Assembly (NCBI GenBank): GCA_025355085.1
Contig: JANXLQ010000385.1
Span: 1-51,952 of the forward strand
DNA length: 51,952 bases
Direction of reading: 5' to 3'
DNA from: Rhodopila sp.
GTDB taxonomy: Bacteria; Pseudomonadota; Alphaproteobacteria; Acetobacterales; Acetobacteraceae
The notes beneath the pieces were generated by a model, which worked only from the letters and a program-made list of their open reading frames with translations, was not told the DNA's origin and did no database searches. How positions within the stretch are numbered: the stretch's first letter is position 1; each line of letters opens with the position of its first letter. Shown piece after piece: positions 8,817 through 18,200 of the stretch. A program made the translations under genes and the position numbers.

Positions 8817-9391
8817 CGCGCTTCAACCTTAGCCGCCCGATAGGCGGTTACGGTGAAAGTCGCGTCGATCGGCAACTCGGGGTCCTTGGAGTTGCCCGGC
8901 GGCCCCCGCAACTGTAGTTCATCTGCTGCCATCGGCACGTCGGATTTAGCCATGGCTTCCAATAACCTGACGACGGCGCGCCACGGTGCCGTCAACGTCG
9001 CCCGCACCGCAATCGCTCGGAATTCGCCATCTGCCTGAGCTGGCAGTATCTCTTCGCTGCCGATCCGAACGCCGGCGGCGGAGGCTAGTTCGTCCAGCTT
9101 TTGTTGTAGTGCGGCGGCAGCCAGCGAGTCGCTGGCTCCGGCCAGCAGGCCGCTCGGCTGGCGCTCGCTCTCCGAGGCATTGGCGGCGACCTCCCGAAGT
9201 GCCGGCAGCGTATCCGTCAGTATCGCCATCCGATGCAACAAGGCGCGTTCCCGGCGCAGCGTTTCGTCACGACCCGCGTACCAGTCCAACGCCGGCGCGA
9301 CGGCGCCCAGCCATACTGTTAAGGCAATCAGAACGCTCAACCCAAGCGCCAAGGCTTGGCCCTTAGGACCCTGTGGCAACGAGACAGCCAT
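8813..9391 (-). CDS. gspM: Type II secretion platform protein GspM
   Basis: A 192-residue inner-membrane protein with an N-terminal membrane helix (LALGLSVLIALTVWLGAVAP), a coiled-coil stretch and a C-terminal ferredoxin-like periplasmic domain. GspM pairs with GspL to recruit the GspE ATPase to the membrane. Identification rests on size, topology, the segment LLEAMAKSDVPMAADELQLR and its place directly after gspL with a 2-nt gap. The stop overlaps the next gene (ATGA). Confidence 0.85.
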   Translation of the reverse strand: MAVSLPQGPKGQALALGLSVLIALTVWLGAVAPALDWYAGRDETLRRERALLHRMAILTDTLPALREVAANASESERQPSGLLAGASDSLAAAALQQKLDELASAAGVRIGSEEILPAQADGEFRAIAVRATLTAPWRAVVRLLEAMAKSDVPMAADELQLRGPPGNSKDPELPIDATFTVTAYRAAKVEAR

Positions 9392-9393
9392 GC

Positions 9394-10413
9394 TCAGGAG
9401 CCGAATTCGGTGCGGATCGTGAAGACTTCGCTGCCATTGTCGCCACGCAGTACCGGGGCGGCAAAGGCCGGGTCGCGCAGCCGGGTTTCAGCCCCCATCC
9501 CGGCGAGCAGCCTGGTCGAAGCGGTTGAATGTCCTTCCAGAACAAGGCTGCGCTGGCGCAGGCTGAGATTGGACAGCCAGGTATCGTCCGGCAGCGTATC
9601 CGTCAGTACGCCCAGCATCTGCAATGTGCTTCGGGCCTGCTCCCGAGCAGCTACGATCCGGCCTGCGCCTTCCGAGCTCGCAGCAATGCGCTTGCGCAGC
9701 GCATCCACCTGATCCACGCGGGGCCGAAGGGCGGAGATATTTTCCTCTATGTCGGACAGTGCGGACGATTGCCGCGCCAACGGCACCGCCACGATGGCAG
9801 TCGCAAGAACCACGCATACAGACACGGCGAGGCGCATCAAACTCCGGTCCCGCGACTGCCGTGCCGGGTCAGGCCGCGCGATGCTTATGCGACGGACGCT
9901 ACCGTCCGGGGCGGCGGCCTCCAAGGTTTCCGGGATCGCGCCGATTGTTGCTAGGCGTTCCAGGGCCGGTTGCACTCGGGCACGCGGAACGAACGCCAGT
10001 TCGACCCGCACCGTGGACCGCACGCGGTCCACATGCAGTGTTCGGTGAGTAAAAAACACGTCCTCGGCGTTGAAAGGTGTCAGGCGATCCATCTCATAGC
10101 GCAATACCCGGTCGAGGCCGCCGAGCGCTGCGGCCGGCAAGGTGGCTTCACAGATCAGCACGGCTGACGGCAGAGCTAAAACGAACGGCTCATGACGGCG
10201 GCTGAGCAGGGATTGCAGCGCGGAGGCGGGTGCGGGTTCCGGTATGATGCCGACGGGTTCGGTGCAGCCCTTTCGGCGACGTTGGATGCTGATGCCGACG
10301 GGACCAGGGGCGAACAGCAGCGCATCGGGAACGGCCATCTTCACCCGATTCAGAAACGGGGCGAACAAGTCACCTATTTGCTGGGTCCACCAGGTGATCA
10401 GCTCAGGCAACAT
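9394..10413 (-). CDS. gspL: Type II secretion platform protein GspL
   Basis: A 339-residue bitopic protein. The cytoplasmic actin-like domain contains VLRYEMDRLTPFNAEDVFF, a hallmark of GspL/PilM-PilN-like proteins. A membrane helix follows at about 198-217, then a periplasmic PilN-like region (LGVLTDTLPDDTWLSNLSL). GspL anchors the ATPase GspE to the platform with GspM. The gene overlaps gspJ by 11 nt upstream. Confidence 0.9.
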   Translation of the reverse strand: MLPELITWWTQQIGDLFAPFLNRVKMAVPDALLFAPGPVGISIQRRRKGCTEPVGIIPEPAPASALQSLLSRRHEPFVLALPSAVLICEATLPAAALGGLDRVLRYEMDRLTPFNAEDVFFTHRTLHVDRVRSTVRVELAFVPRARVQPALERLATIGAIPETLEAAAPDGSVRRISIARPDPARQSRDRSLMRLAVSVCVVLATAIVAVPLARQSSALSDIEENISALRPRVDQVDALRKRIAASSEGAGRIVAAREQARSTLQMLGVLTDTLPDDTWLSNLSLRQRSLVLEGHSTASTRLLAGMGAETRLRDPAFAAPVLRGDNGSEVFTIRTEFGS

Positions 10414-11146
10414 GGATTGATACGCCGGGGTTAAAACTTCGTGATCGTATAATCAGGACGGTGACTCTGTTATAGAGACGAAACCATGACAAAGCCTGAT
10501 CGATACGCGGCCCGGTCACAATATCTGGCCAATGACGAAGATCGCCCGGTGGAAAAATGATTCGAATTCGAATTGAACTAGGTGGATCGGCCGATGTCCA
10601 GCCGCGGAGCCAGACACCGCCACCGCCAAGTGCCATCTGCCAATAGGCGACCTCTAGCTTCAGGACGCCGCGCAGAAGAACTTCTTGTTGCTGTGGCGGT
10701 GGCCGTATCCATGTCGCGTGCGGCATGGGCTTCCAGCGCAGTATCAACTGATGGGCGCTATTCACTTCCAGCCGGGCTTCCACCGTGCCGTCTGGCAACG
10801 ACGCAGAGTTCGGCGGCAATACGGTCACGACATCAAGGCCGGTCGAGCCGCCAAGCAAGGGCCCGCGGTTTTTGACCCGGTCGCTGGAAACGGTTCGTTC
10901 GATCAGCAGGCGAAGGGTGCGGTCCACCGCCTCCAATTCGTTGTGGCGAGCAGACGTTGCCGATTGGGTATGCCAGGCGGTGAGACCGAACTGGGTTCCC
11001 TGGGAGAGAGCGAGAAGGACAAGGCCGAGCACCGCCAATGCGGCAAGGATCTCCAGCAGTGTAAAACCGGCGTTGGATCGAGAAGGTATCGCGCGGAGCG
11101 GCAATTCTTGATTCGGCACAGCAGGTGCGGTTAACTCCACCGTCAT
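10403..11146 (-). CDS. gspJ: Type II secretion minor pseudopilin GspJ
   Basis: A minor pseudopilin of about 247 residues. With the ATG at 11146 the leader is 27 residues, ending SNAG, and the mature protein begins FTLLEILAALAVLGLVLLAL with Glu at +5. The C-terminal half has the GspJ-type VLKLEVAYW segment. The frame stays open a further 47 codons upstream, but those codons are unlike a prepilin leader, so 11146 or a nearby GTG is more likely; no strong ribosome binding site decides it. It overlaps gspL by 11 nt. The 256-bp gap before it is the only loose joint in the operon. Confidence 0.9.
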   Translation of the reverse strand: MTVELTAPAVPNQELPLRAIPSRSNAGFTLLEILAALAVLGLVLLALSQGTQFGLTAWHTQSATSARHNELEAVDRTLRLLIERTVSSDRVKNRGPLLGGSTGLDVVTVLPPNSASLPDGTVEARLEVNSAHQLILRWKPMPHATWIRPPPQQQEVLLRGVLKLEVAYWQMALGGGGVWLRGWTSADPPSSIRIRIIFPPGDLRHWPDIVTGPRIDQALSWFRLYNRVTVLIIRSRSFNPGVSIHVA

Positions 11147-11402
11147 GGCGGGCAAAGCAGGCTGCGCGACAACTCCTGCCCGCACCTCCGCCGAAAAATA
11201 CATTTTTCTAGCGTATTTCTGTGGTCGCGGGAACCCACCGTCGCCAGGGCAGGTGAAGGCCTGGCATCGATGCCATTGCATCTTCACCGGCCAGCCTGCA
11301 AGGCGTAGGTTGAGGGGCCTCGGCTGCCATGGGAGAGGCGTGTGCGGCCCGAGAGCCTTAAGATAAGCTGTTGCAGCAAAACAAAGGCAGTTGCGGACAC
11401 AG
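11147..11402. other. Unexplained gap between gspI and gspJ
   Basis: 256 bp inside an otherwise overlapping operon. No recognisable gene, insertion-sequence end or hairpin with a T-run was seen. It may contain decayed coding sequence or an internal promoter. Confidence 0.5.
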
Positions 11403-11819
11403 TCACGGTTTTACCGGCACGACGGCAATGCACTGCGTCGCCAGCGACACCGTGTGCGGGTGGATTGTTCCGGGCCACGAAATACTGACCCGAACTGCGA
11501 ACAAGTCGGCATGCAGGGGCGGCTTCAGTTCGTCCTCTGATCCTCGGGCGATCGTGGCCGTTTCGGAAAGGTTGATTTCGGTTCGCCAGACGAATCCGCT
11601 TCCGTCGTCTCCCGATTGCGTACCGGCGGCCAGTTTCGCGCTCTGGCAGGTTGCGGTCACATGCGAACGGGCACGTGCGACGGCTTCGTCTGTACGTTCC
11701 GCGAGTAGGGTACCGTTCAGACCTTCGATGCCGCCGGTGTAAAGCACCGCCAGTGCCAGAGCGGCGATCGCGAAGGCCACCAGGACTTCCAGCAACATGA
11801 AGCCACGTTCATCGGACAT
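11403..11819 (-). CDS. gspI: Type II secretion minor pseudopilin GspI
   Basis: A 138-residue minor pseudopilin. The short leader MSDERG precedes FMLLEVLVAFAIAALALAVL with Glu at +5. The segment LPPLHADLFAVRVSISWPG-like near the end (written here as LFAVRVSISWPG) is the GspI-type strand. GspI, J and K form the tip complex that starts pseudopilus assembly. It overlaps gspH by 11 nt. Confidence 0.88.
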   Translation of the reverse strand: MSDERGFMLLEVLVAFAIAALALAVLYTGGIEGLNGTLLAERTDEAVARARSHVTATCQSAKLAAGTQSGDDGSGFVWRTEINLSETATIARGSEDELKPPLHADLFAVRVSISWPGTIHPHTVSLATQCIAVVPVKP

Positions 11820-12285
11820 GGGTGGCGCTGACCTGACTGGTCAGCCAGTCCACGCGCAGCACCCTTGCGCTGCCGTCACTGGCCAGTCGCAGCACACCAC
11901 CCGAGGAGCTACCGTCTGGTGCGAAGCGGATCGCCGTCTCAGCCGTCAATACGATGGCTGCTGGCAGTGCCCGGACGATGCCATCCACCGCATAACCTCG
12001 ACCATCTGTAGTCGGCGCAAACAGCACCGGCGTTTGTCTGGCGATGGCTTTCGCACGTGCCGAACGAAGCGTTTCAACTAACCCATCGGCGGCATTGACA
12101 AGATCTAGTCCGCCATGGCGACGCGGGGCGAAACTGGCGACGACCGACAGTGCCAGCCCAAGAATAGCGATCACCGCGATCACTTCGATCAGGGTGAAAC
12201 CCATCGACGCGACGCGCGATCCCGCCTCGACCGCGGAAGTCGTGCGGGATCGATGCTTGTCAGCGGTCCTACTGTGCCAGGTCAT
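11809..12285 (-). CDS. gspH: Type II secretion minor pseudopilin GspH
   Basis: A 158-residue pseudopilin. A long leader of 29 residues ends VASMG and is followed by FTLIEVIAVIAILGLALSVV. The remaining domain includes GLVETLRSARAKAIARQTPV and GYAVDG, typical of GspH/FimT-like proteins. It overlaps the end of gspF by 17 nt, leaving no space for gspG, which normally sits between gspF and gspH. Confidence 0.88.
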   Translation of the reverse strand: MTWHSRTADKHRSRTTSAVEAGSRVASMGFTLIEVIAVIAILGLALSVVASFAPRRHGGLDLVNAADGLVETLRSARAKAIARQTPVLFAPTTDGRGYAVDGIVRALPAAIVLTAETAIRFAPDGSSSGGVLRLASDGSARVLRVDWLTSQVSATHVR

Positions 12286-13504
12286 TTAAACTCAGCATCG
12301 CAAGCAGCAGCGACGACACGATCCCGGCGATAACCGCGCCCATGGCGATGGTGATCGCCGGGGTTAGCAATGCAACCAGCCGCTGGGTGGATATGCGCAC
12401 GGTTTCCTCATGGATGTCAGCGGCCCGCAGTGCCATCGGACCAAGCTGAGCGGTTTCTTCGCCCAGCCGCAGCAGATGCACTAGACGCAACGGAAACAAC
12501 CCGGACGCGCCCAATGACCCCGATAGACCGGCCCCACCGCTGGCGCTGCTCGTTGCCTGGTCCACTGCCCGGACGCCAGCCTCGTTCCCCAGCACGTCGC
12601 GCACGATGCCAAGGGCGGGAATCAGCGACACGCGGTTCTGCAGCAACGACCCCAGCGTGCGGGCAAACCGCGCCGCCATGATCTCGCGTGCCAAACCACC
12701 GATGATTGGGATTCTCAGTTTCATCCCGTCGAATCCCAGCCGCACACCCGGCTCCCGCAATGCTGTCCGGCCGACGACAACCAGCACGATCAACCCGACC
12801 AACGCGGCGATCCCGTACCGGGAAACCGCATCGCCGGAAGCGATCAAGAACTGAGTGGAAGCCGGTAGCGCAGCGCCATTTTGCTCGAATAATGGCACGA
12901 ACTGCGGTAGCACTTGCGTCAGCAGAAGCGTCACCGCGCCAATCGCCGCCACGGTCAGCAGTATCGGATAGATCAATGCAGACTGGACGGTCGCAGCCAG
13001 ACTGCGTTCGCGTTCCATCAGGTCGGCTAGTCGCTCCAGCGTCTGGGCCAAGCTGCCGCCCGCCTCACCGGCTTTCACCAGCCCGACATACAGACGGGAG
13101 AAACTTCGTGGCCGGCGGCCCAGCGCGGTGGCCAGAGACGCGCCGTCCCGCACCTCATCGCGTATCACCCCAAGCACCCGGGAGACTCGCTTACTGGGGG
13201 CCGTTTCGACCAGAAATCGCAGCGCCCGGTCCATATCCTGCCCGGCGGCGAGCATGGTCGTTAGCTCTCGGGTCAGGTTGGTCACGTCCTGGCCCGATAA
13301 TGTTTCCGCGCCACCGCCGGTCGCCGCACCAGTCAGGGCGCTCGCAAGCGCACCTAGCAGTCCGCCTCGTTCCGGGAAGATCGACAGCACCAAGGCGCCA
13401 TCTTTGCGCAACTTAGCCAGAATCGACTTCTCATCAGTAGCTTCCACAATGCCACTGACCGGTTGTCCCGTCCGATTGATCGCAGAGTAGCGCCAACTGG
13501 CCAT
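12269..13504 (-). CDS. gspF: Type II secretion inner-membrane platform protein GspF
   Basis: A 411-residue polytopic protein at the centre of the inner-membrane platform, thought to transmit the motion of the ATPase to the pseudopilus. It carries two repeated GspF domains, visible as TRELTTMLAAGQDMDRAL in the first and AREIMAARFARTLGSLLQN in the second. Three membrane segments are visible, the last being LTPAITIAMGAVIAGIVSSL. Its start overlaps the gspE stop (ATGA). Confidence 0.95.
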   Translation of the reverse strand: MASWRYSAINRTGQPVSGIVEATDEKSILAKLRKDGALVLSIFPERGGLLGALASALTGAATGGGAETLSGQDVTNLTRELTTMLAAGQDMDRALRFLVETAPSKRVSRVLGVIRDEVRDGASLATALGRRPRSFSRLYVGLVKAGEAGGSLAQTLERLADLMERERSLAATVQSALIYPILLTVAAIGAVTLLLTQVLPQFVPLFEQNGAALPASTQFLIASGDAVSRYGIAALVGLIVLVVVGRTALREPGVRLGFDGMKLRIPIIGGLAREIMAARFARTLGSLLQNRVSLIPALGIVRDVLGNEAGVRAVDQATSSASGGAGLSGSLGASGLFPLRLVHLLRLGEETAQLGPMALRAADIHEETVRISTQRLVALLTPAITIAMGAVIAGIVSSLLLAMLSLNDLAQ

Positions 13505-15255
13505 CAGGTGTCAGCCTGGATACTGCGAACGACTTCCTCGATCGTTGTGGTCCCGGCTAGTGCCGCCGCGATGCCGGCGCGGAACATCGGCACCATCCCG
13601 CCGGCAATGGCGGCGCGCTCGATTTCGTTGTGGTCGGCGCGGGCGAAGATTAGGCGCTCGACCGCCTGGTCCGGAATCAGGAATTCGGCGATGGCCTGAC
13701 GCCCGCGAAAGCCGGTGCCGCGGCAGGACGGGCAGCCGATGGGATGCCAGAGCATGATCGGACGTCCATGCCCGGCTGCGTCAAGCCCGAAGCGTTCGAC
13801 GATTGCGGCAGGGGCCTCGCCCGAACGGCGGCAGGCCATGCACAGGCGGCGCACCAGCCGTTGCGCCAGGATGCCGCGCAGCACGGCGGTGATGAGGTAG
13901 TCCTCCAACCCCATGTCACGCAGCCGCGTGATGGTAGCGGCGGCGGAGTTGGTATGCAGCGTGGACAGCACCAAATGCCCGGTCAACGCTGATTGCACAG
14001 CGATCTGTGCTGTTTCCAGGTCGCGGATTTCGCCGACCATAATGACGTCGGGGTCCTGACGCAGGATGGTGCGCAGCAAATTCGCAAAACTGAGGCCGAT
14101 CTGCGGGCGCACCTGGATTTGGTTGATGCCGCGCAACTGGTATTCAACCGGGTCCTCAATGGTCACCACCTTGCGGGTGATCGCGTTCAGCGCCAGCAGT
14201 CCAGTATAGAGTGTGGTGGTCTTGCCGCTGCCGGTCGGGCCAGTGACCAGCACGATGCCGTTCGGCAGATCCAGCGCTGAACCTAGCCGCTCTACGACGG
14301 CCGGGGCCAAACCGAGCTTTTCCCAGTCAAATTGCACCGCACTTCGATCCAGCACACGCAGCACAACCGTTTCCCCATGCATTGAGGCGACGGTGGAAAC
14401 CCGGAAATCAACATCCTGCCCGCGTACCGCCAGCCGGATGCGGCCGTCCTGTGGCAGACGACGTTCGGCGATATCTAACCGCGCCATGATCTTGATCCGG
14501 GACACGATCGCGGCCGCCATGCGGATCGGCGGGTTCTCCGCCTCCTGTAGTACGCCGTCATAGCGATAGCGGATGCGCAGCGAATCCTCGAATGGCTCCA
14601 TATGGATGTCGGATGCGTTGGTTTCCACTGCTCGGGCAATAATTTGGTTGACCAGCCGGATCACGGGCGCCTCGCTAGCGAGGTCCTTCAGCCGTTCGGC
14701 GTCTTCCTCTAGCGGGCCGGCCTCGTCGGCGGTGCCTTCCGGCTGATCTAAGTCCGGCAGCAACCGCGCCAGGGCGGCTTCGAGTTCCACCGAGACACCG
14801 ACTTCGACGCGCACCGAACGGCCGGTGGCTTCGGCGATGGCGGAGGGAACGAATTGGTTGAGCGGATCGGCCAGCGCGACGACCAGTTCGCCGTCCTGGT
14901 CGGATAACGGTAATGCCCGCACGCTGCGCAGGAAACGCGGGGTCAGCAACGTGGTGCAGTCTGGTAAAACAAGCGGATAACGGTCGATGGTTACGACAAC
15001 GGTGCCCAGCAGCGCCGCGGCCGCCTCGGCAATCTGGCGTTCGCTGACCAATCCAAGTTGAAGCATCACAGAGTCGGCCCGCTGGCCGGTGTCGGCTGCG
15101 ACAAGGCGGGCGCGTTCGATGGCACGCAGATCGATGCCGCCTGCCATCAGGGTGTCCAGCAGTCCGTCCAATGTTGCCGGCTTAGAAAGGGTTTTTGGGA
15201 AGTTCATGGTGGTTCCAGTCTCGCCGTTGGTCGCCAACATTGCGGTTGTGTTCAT
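13504..15255 (-). CDS. gspE: Type II secretion assembly ATPase GspE
   Basis: A 583-residue cytoplasmic hexameric ATPase powering pseudopilus assembly. It has an N-terminal MshEN/GspE-N region, a Walker A GPTGSGKTT at about 337-345, an Asp box and Walker B region with VMVGEIRD-like IMVGEIRDLETAQ near 405, a His box (LVLSTLHTNSA), and the tetracysteine zinc motif CMAC (about 470) with CPSC (about 507). All catalytic motifs look intact. Its ATG overlaps the stop codon of the giant adhesin gene (ATGA at 15252-15255), so translation of the secretion operon is coupled to the adhesin. Confidence 0.96.
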   Translation of the reverse strand: MNTTAMLATNGETGTTMNFPKTLSKPATLDGLLDTLMAGGIDLRAIERARLVAADTGQRADSVMLQLGLVSERQIAEAAAALLGTVVVTIDRYPLVLPDCTTLLTPRFLRSVRALPLSDQDGELVVALADPLNQFVPSAIAEATGRSVRVEVGVSVELEAALARLLPDLDQPEGTADEAGPLEEDAERLKDLASEAPVIRLVNQIIARAVETNASDIHMEPFEDSLRIRYRYDGVLQEAENPPIRMAAAIVSRIKIMARLDIAERRLPQDGRIRLAVRGQDVDFRVSTVASMHGETVVLRVLDRSAVQFDWEKLGLAPAVVERLGSALDLPNGIVLVTGPTGSGKTTTLYTGLLALNAITRKVVTIEDPVEYQLRGINQIQVRPQIGLSFANLLRTILRQDPDVIMVGEIRDLETAQIAVQSALTGHLVLSTLHTNSAAATITRLRDMGLEDYLITAVLRGILAQRLVRRLCMACRRSGEAPAAIVERFGLDAAGHGRPIMLWHPIGCPSCRGTGFRGRQAIAEFLIPDQAVERLIFARADHNEIERAAIAGGMVPMFRAGIAAALAGTTTIEEVVRSIQADT

Positions 15256-18200
15256 GCGCCGCCGTCGCCGCCGAAGCTGACGACCTCGACTGTAATGAGT
15301 GATGGGATTTCGCGGCGGCGCTTCTTTTCGTCCTCCGGCGTGCCCGACGATGCGGTGGGAGAGGCAGCGGCGGGGGCGCTGGTGGCAGCGGCGCTGCTGG
15401 CAGTTGGGGCGCTGGTTCCGCCGACGACGCCGCCGGCTGCGCTCAGGCCACCAGTGCCGATCACCTTGCCAGCGATAACGATGTTGCCGGAACTGCGCAC
15501 GCCCGCCTCACCGAGGTCGATCACGCCGAACCGAGTGGCCAGTACTACCGCACCCACCGGCACGTCGGGTGTGGGGGACAGTGTGGCGAGACCGGCCCCG
15601 CTGGTGGGTGCGACCGGAGCCAAAGTGATGTCACCGTAATTGTCGTAGTCGATGCGTGGCGCCTGAAATACCGTCGTGGTCTTCGATCCGACGCCGACGC
15701 TGATGTCGCCGGTTGCAGCCCAGACGCTCAGGTTCCCGCCGATGGCAAACCCTCGGCTCTGGCCAAGGATCAGGCTGTCATGCGTATAGATATTCACGTC
15801 GCCGGTATCGGCGGCGATCAGGCCCGCCGCCGGCTGCCCGTTTGCCGGCGCTGGCGGGGAGACACTGGCGAGGCCAAGAACGATCTGCCCGTAAGGTGCG
15901 AGTGTGGTGATCACTCCGCCTAACTGGGTGGTGATCCCCGATCCTCCATACAGCGTGATGTCGCCGCGCCGTGCTGCGGCAGTCGCCGGGTACGGCGCGG
16001 CGACTGCCAGCAGAGTAGGCAATTCCTGCGCGAATGCAGACGCAGTCGCGGCGTCGAGGCTCGTTAGAAGACTGGCCGACGGTGTCACTGAGGCGACGCC
16101 CCAAAGAGCGGTGTTCGCCTCGTCCCCACGCAGGTAGCTGTGATAACGCAGGCTGGCCGTCGTGTTGTATTCGCTGGCGCTGGCCGAAAGTTCCGCAAAA
16201 TACGCCTGCAATAGGAATGGGGTCTGCTGAACGACCGGCAGCGCCTTGAACGCCGCCGTCGCCTGCGTCGCAGTACCCGTGAAACCGAAGTGTGCCTTCA
16301 TCCACGCAAACAGTGCCGCGCTGCCCGCATAGTCACCGACCACCTTGCCGGCGTTAATCGCCGACGAAAGCGGTGAGGCTGCGTCCGCTTGGTTGGCGGG
16401 GTTAAAATACAGGTTAAGGAAATGAGTCCAATCCGGACCGCTTGAGCCAACTCCGGCCAACATCGTCACCCCCGCCCCGCTGGTCTGCGTAGCGGCGCTC
16501 ACAGCGATGATTTCACCCACACTGTAGAAACTGCCCTGGTTGGCCTGATACAAATTGCGGCCGGCGGTGACTTCCAACGTTCCGGGTCCTGCGACAGCAG
16601 CATTCGCGTAAAAGATGTCGCGGCCGGCGGTAATCGTGGACACATCGCCGGGGTTGACGTTCAGGATCAGGTCACGCGTCACCTTCAGGCCGGACGTGCT
16701 GATCGACGAGACCCCGGGCAACAAATTGGGCGTCCCGGTCACCAGGATGTCATTGGATGCCCGAATATTAGCCGGTTTGGCTGCGATGTACCACTTCGCC
16801 AACACCGTGGAACCGGACACAAACTGCCAGGTCTCGCCGAACCCCAGATCGACAATGTTGCCGCCGGCGGCATAGATCAGCGCCATTTGAGTATCCCGCG
16901 CGTGCAGCGCCGTCGCCCCCACGTTGGCCGTATCGGCCTGGAACGCGAACAATGACGTATAGCCAGCCAGATCGTGCGGATTGGTGACATTATCCACCGT
17001 CGCCTGAAGGCCGCCCGCAGCCGGATAGCTGCCCTGAAACGCCGGCCGGAACGGGTTGGCCAATTCAGTCTTGCTGGCCGGAGCGCCGGAAATGTCGATC
17101 GTCAGCGACTGCCCGGATGTCAAACCAGCCGCATCAATGCTGCTGCCAGCAAGCAGCGCGAGTTGTCCGGTCGCCGAGGGCGCCAGTTCCAACGCGGGAC
17201 CAAGCGTGCCCGCGCTACCGCCCACGGCTGCGTAGGTGATGTTGCCGGTGGCTGCTACCGCAATCAGCGTCGGCGGATACATAATGTTCATATCGATACC
17301 GATATTAGATCCGCTAACCGCGAGGCTGGGCACCAGCGTTCCGCCGGCCGAATACAGGTTGATCGACGTACTCTGCTGCCACAATGTGAACGCCGCTCGG
17401 CCACCGCCTGTCTGCCCGCCAGTCACGGCGGTGGCGTAGGCAGTGGTGTTGGCGGTTGTCACACGGCCTGGATCAATCACGCCGCCGAGAACAAGATCGC
17501 CCTTAGTAGCGATCGTGACCGTCGCGTCGCCCAGCACCAGCAGCGGGCCGCCAGCGGCAGCCTTCAGCGTCTGCACCAGCGACCCGGCGGCCTGCAACGA
17601 ACTGCTTGGCACGACGCGGCCGATCGACTCGGCAGAGATTGCGACAGTTCCCCGCAGGTTGCCGATCACGCCGAACATCTGGCTGGCAAGCCCATTCCCT
17701 CCATTGCTGGTGTTAGCAGGATTTAGCGTGCCGCCGACACTCACGGTCAGATTGCCGCCACCGGTTAACGTCAGACTGGTGTTGTCAGCGGAAACTTGTC
17801 CGGTGCTGGCGATCACCGCGCCGATCGCGGTGCTATGGTTGGGACTGGCCGCGTCGGTCACCAGGTTGCCGGCATTGCCACCTGCCGCGACCGTCACGTT
17901 GCCGCCGCCGAGGGCTCCGATTCCAGTAAATCCAACCAGTTCCAACTGGCCCGTGCTGCTGTCGGCATAGGCGCCAAAGTTGATCCACCAAGCGGTGGCC
18001 TGTCCGGTCGAACCGCCTTGCCGCCACAGCCAGTTGCCGACCGCGTCGCTTTGGTAGGTTACGTTGCCGCCGCGGGCGACGGCGAGCACGTCGCCGGTGA
18101 CGGTTCCTTGGGCAATGACCCGCACGTTGCCCCCGGCGGTGGGATACCAGGCACTGTATGACCCTAATAAACTATTATAATCGAAGGTCCCCTTGCCGGC

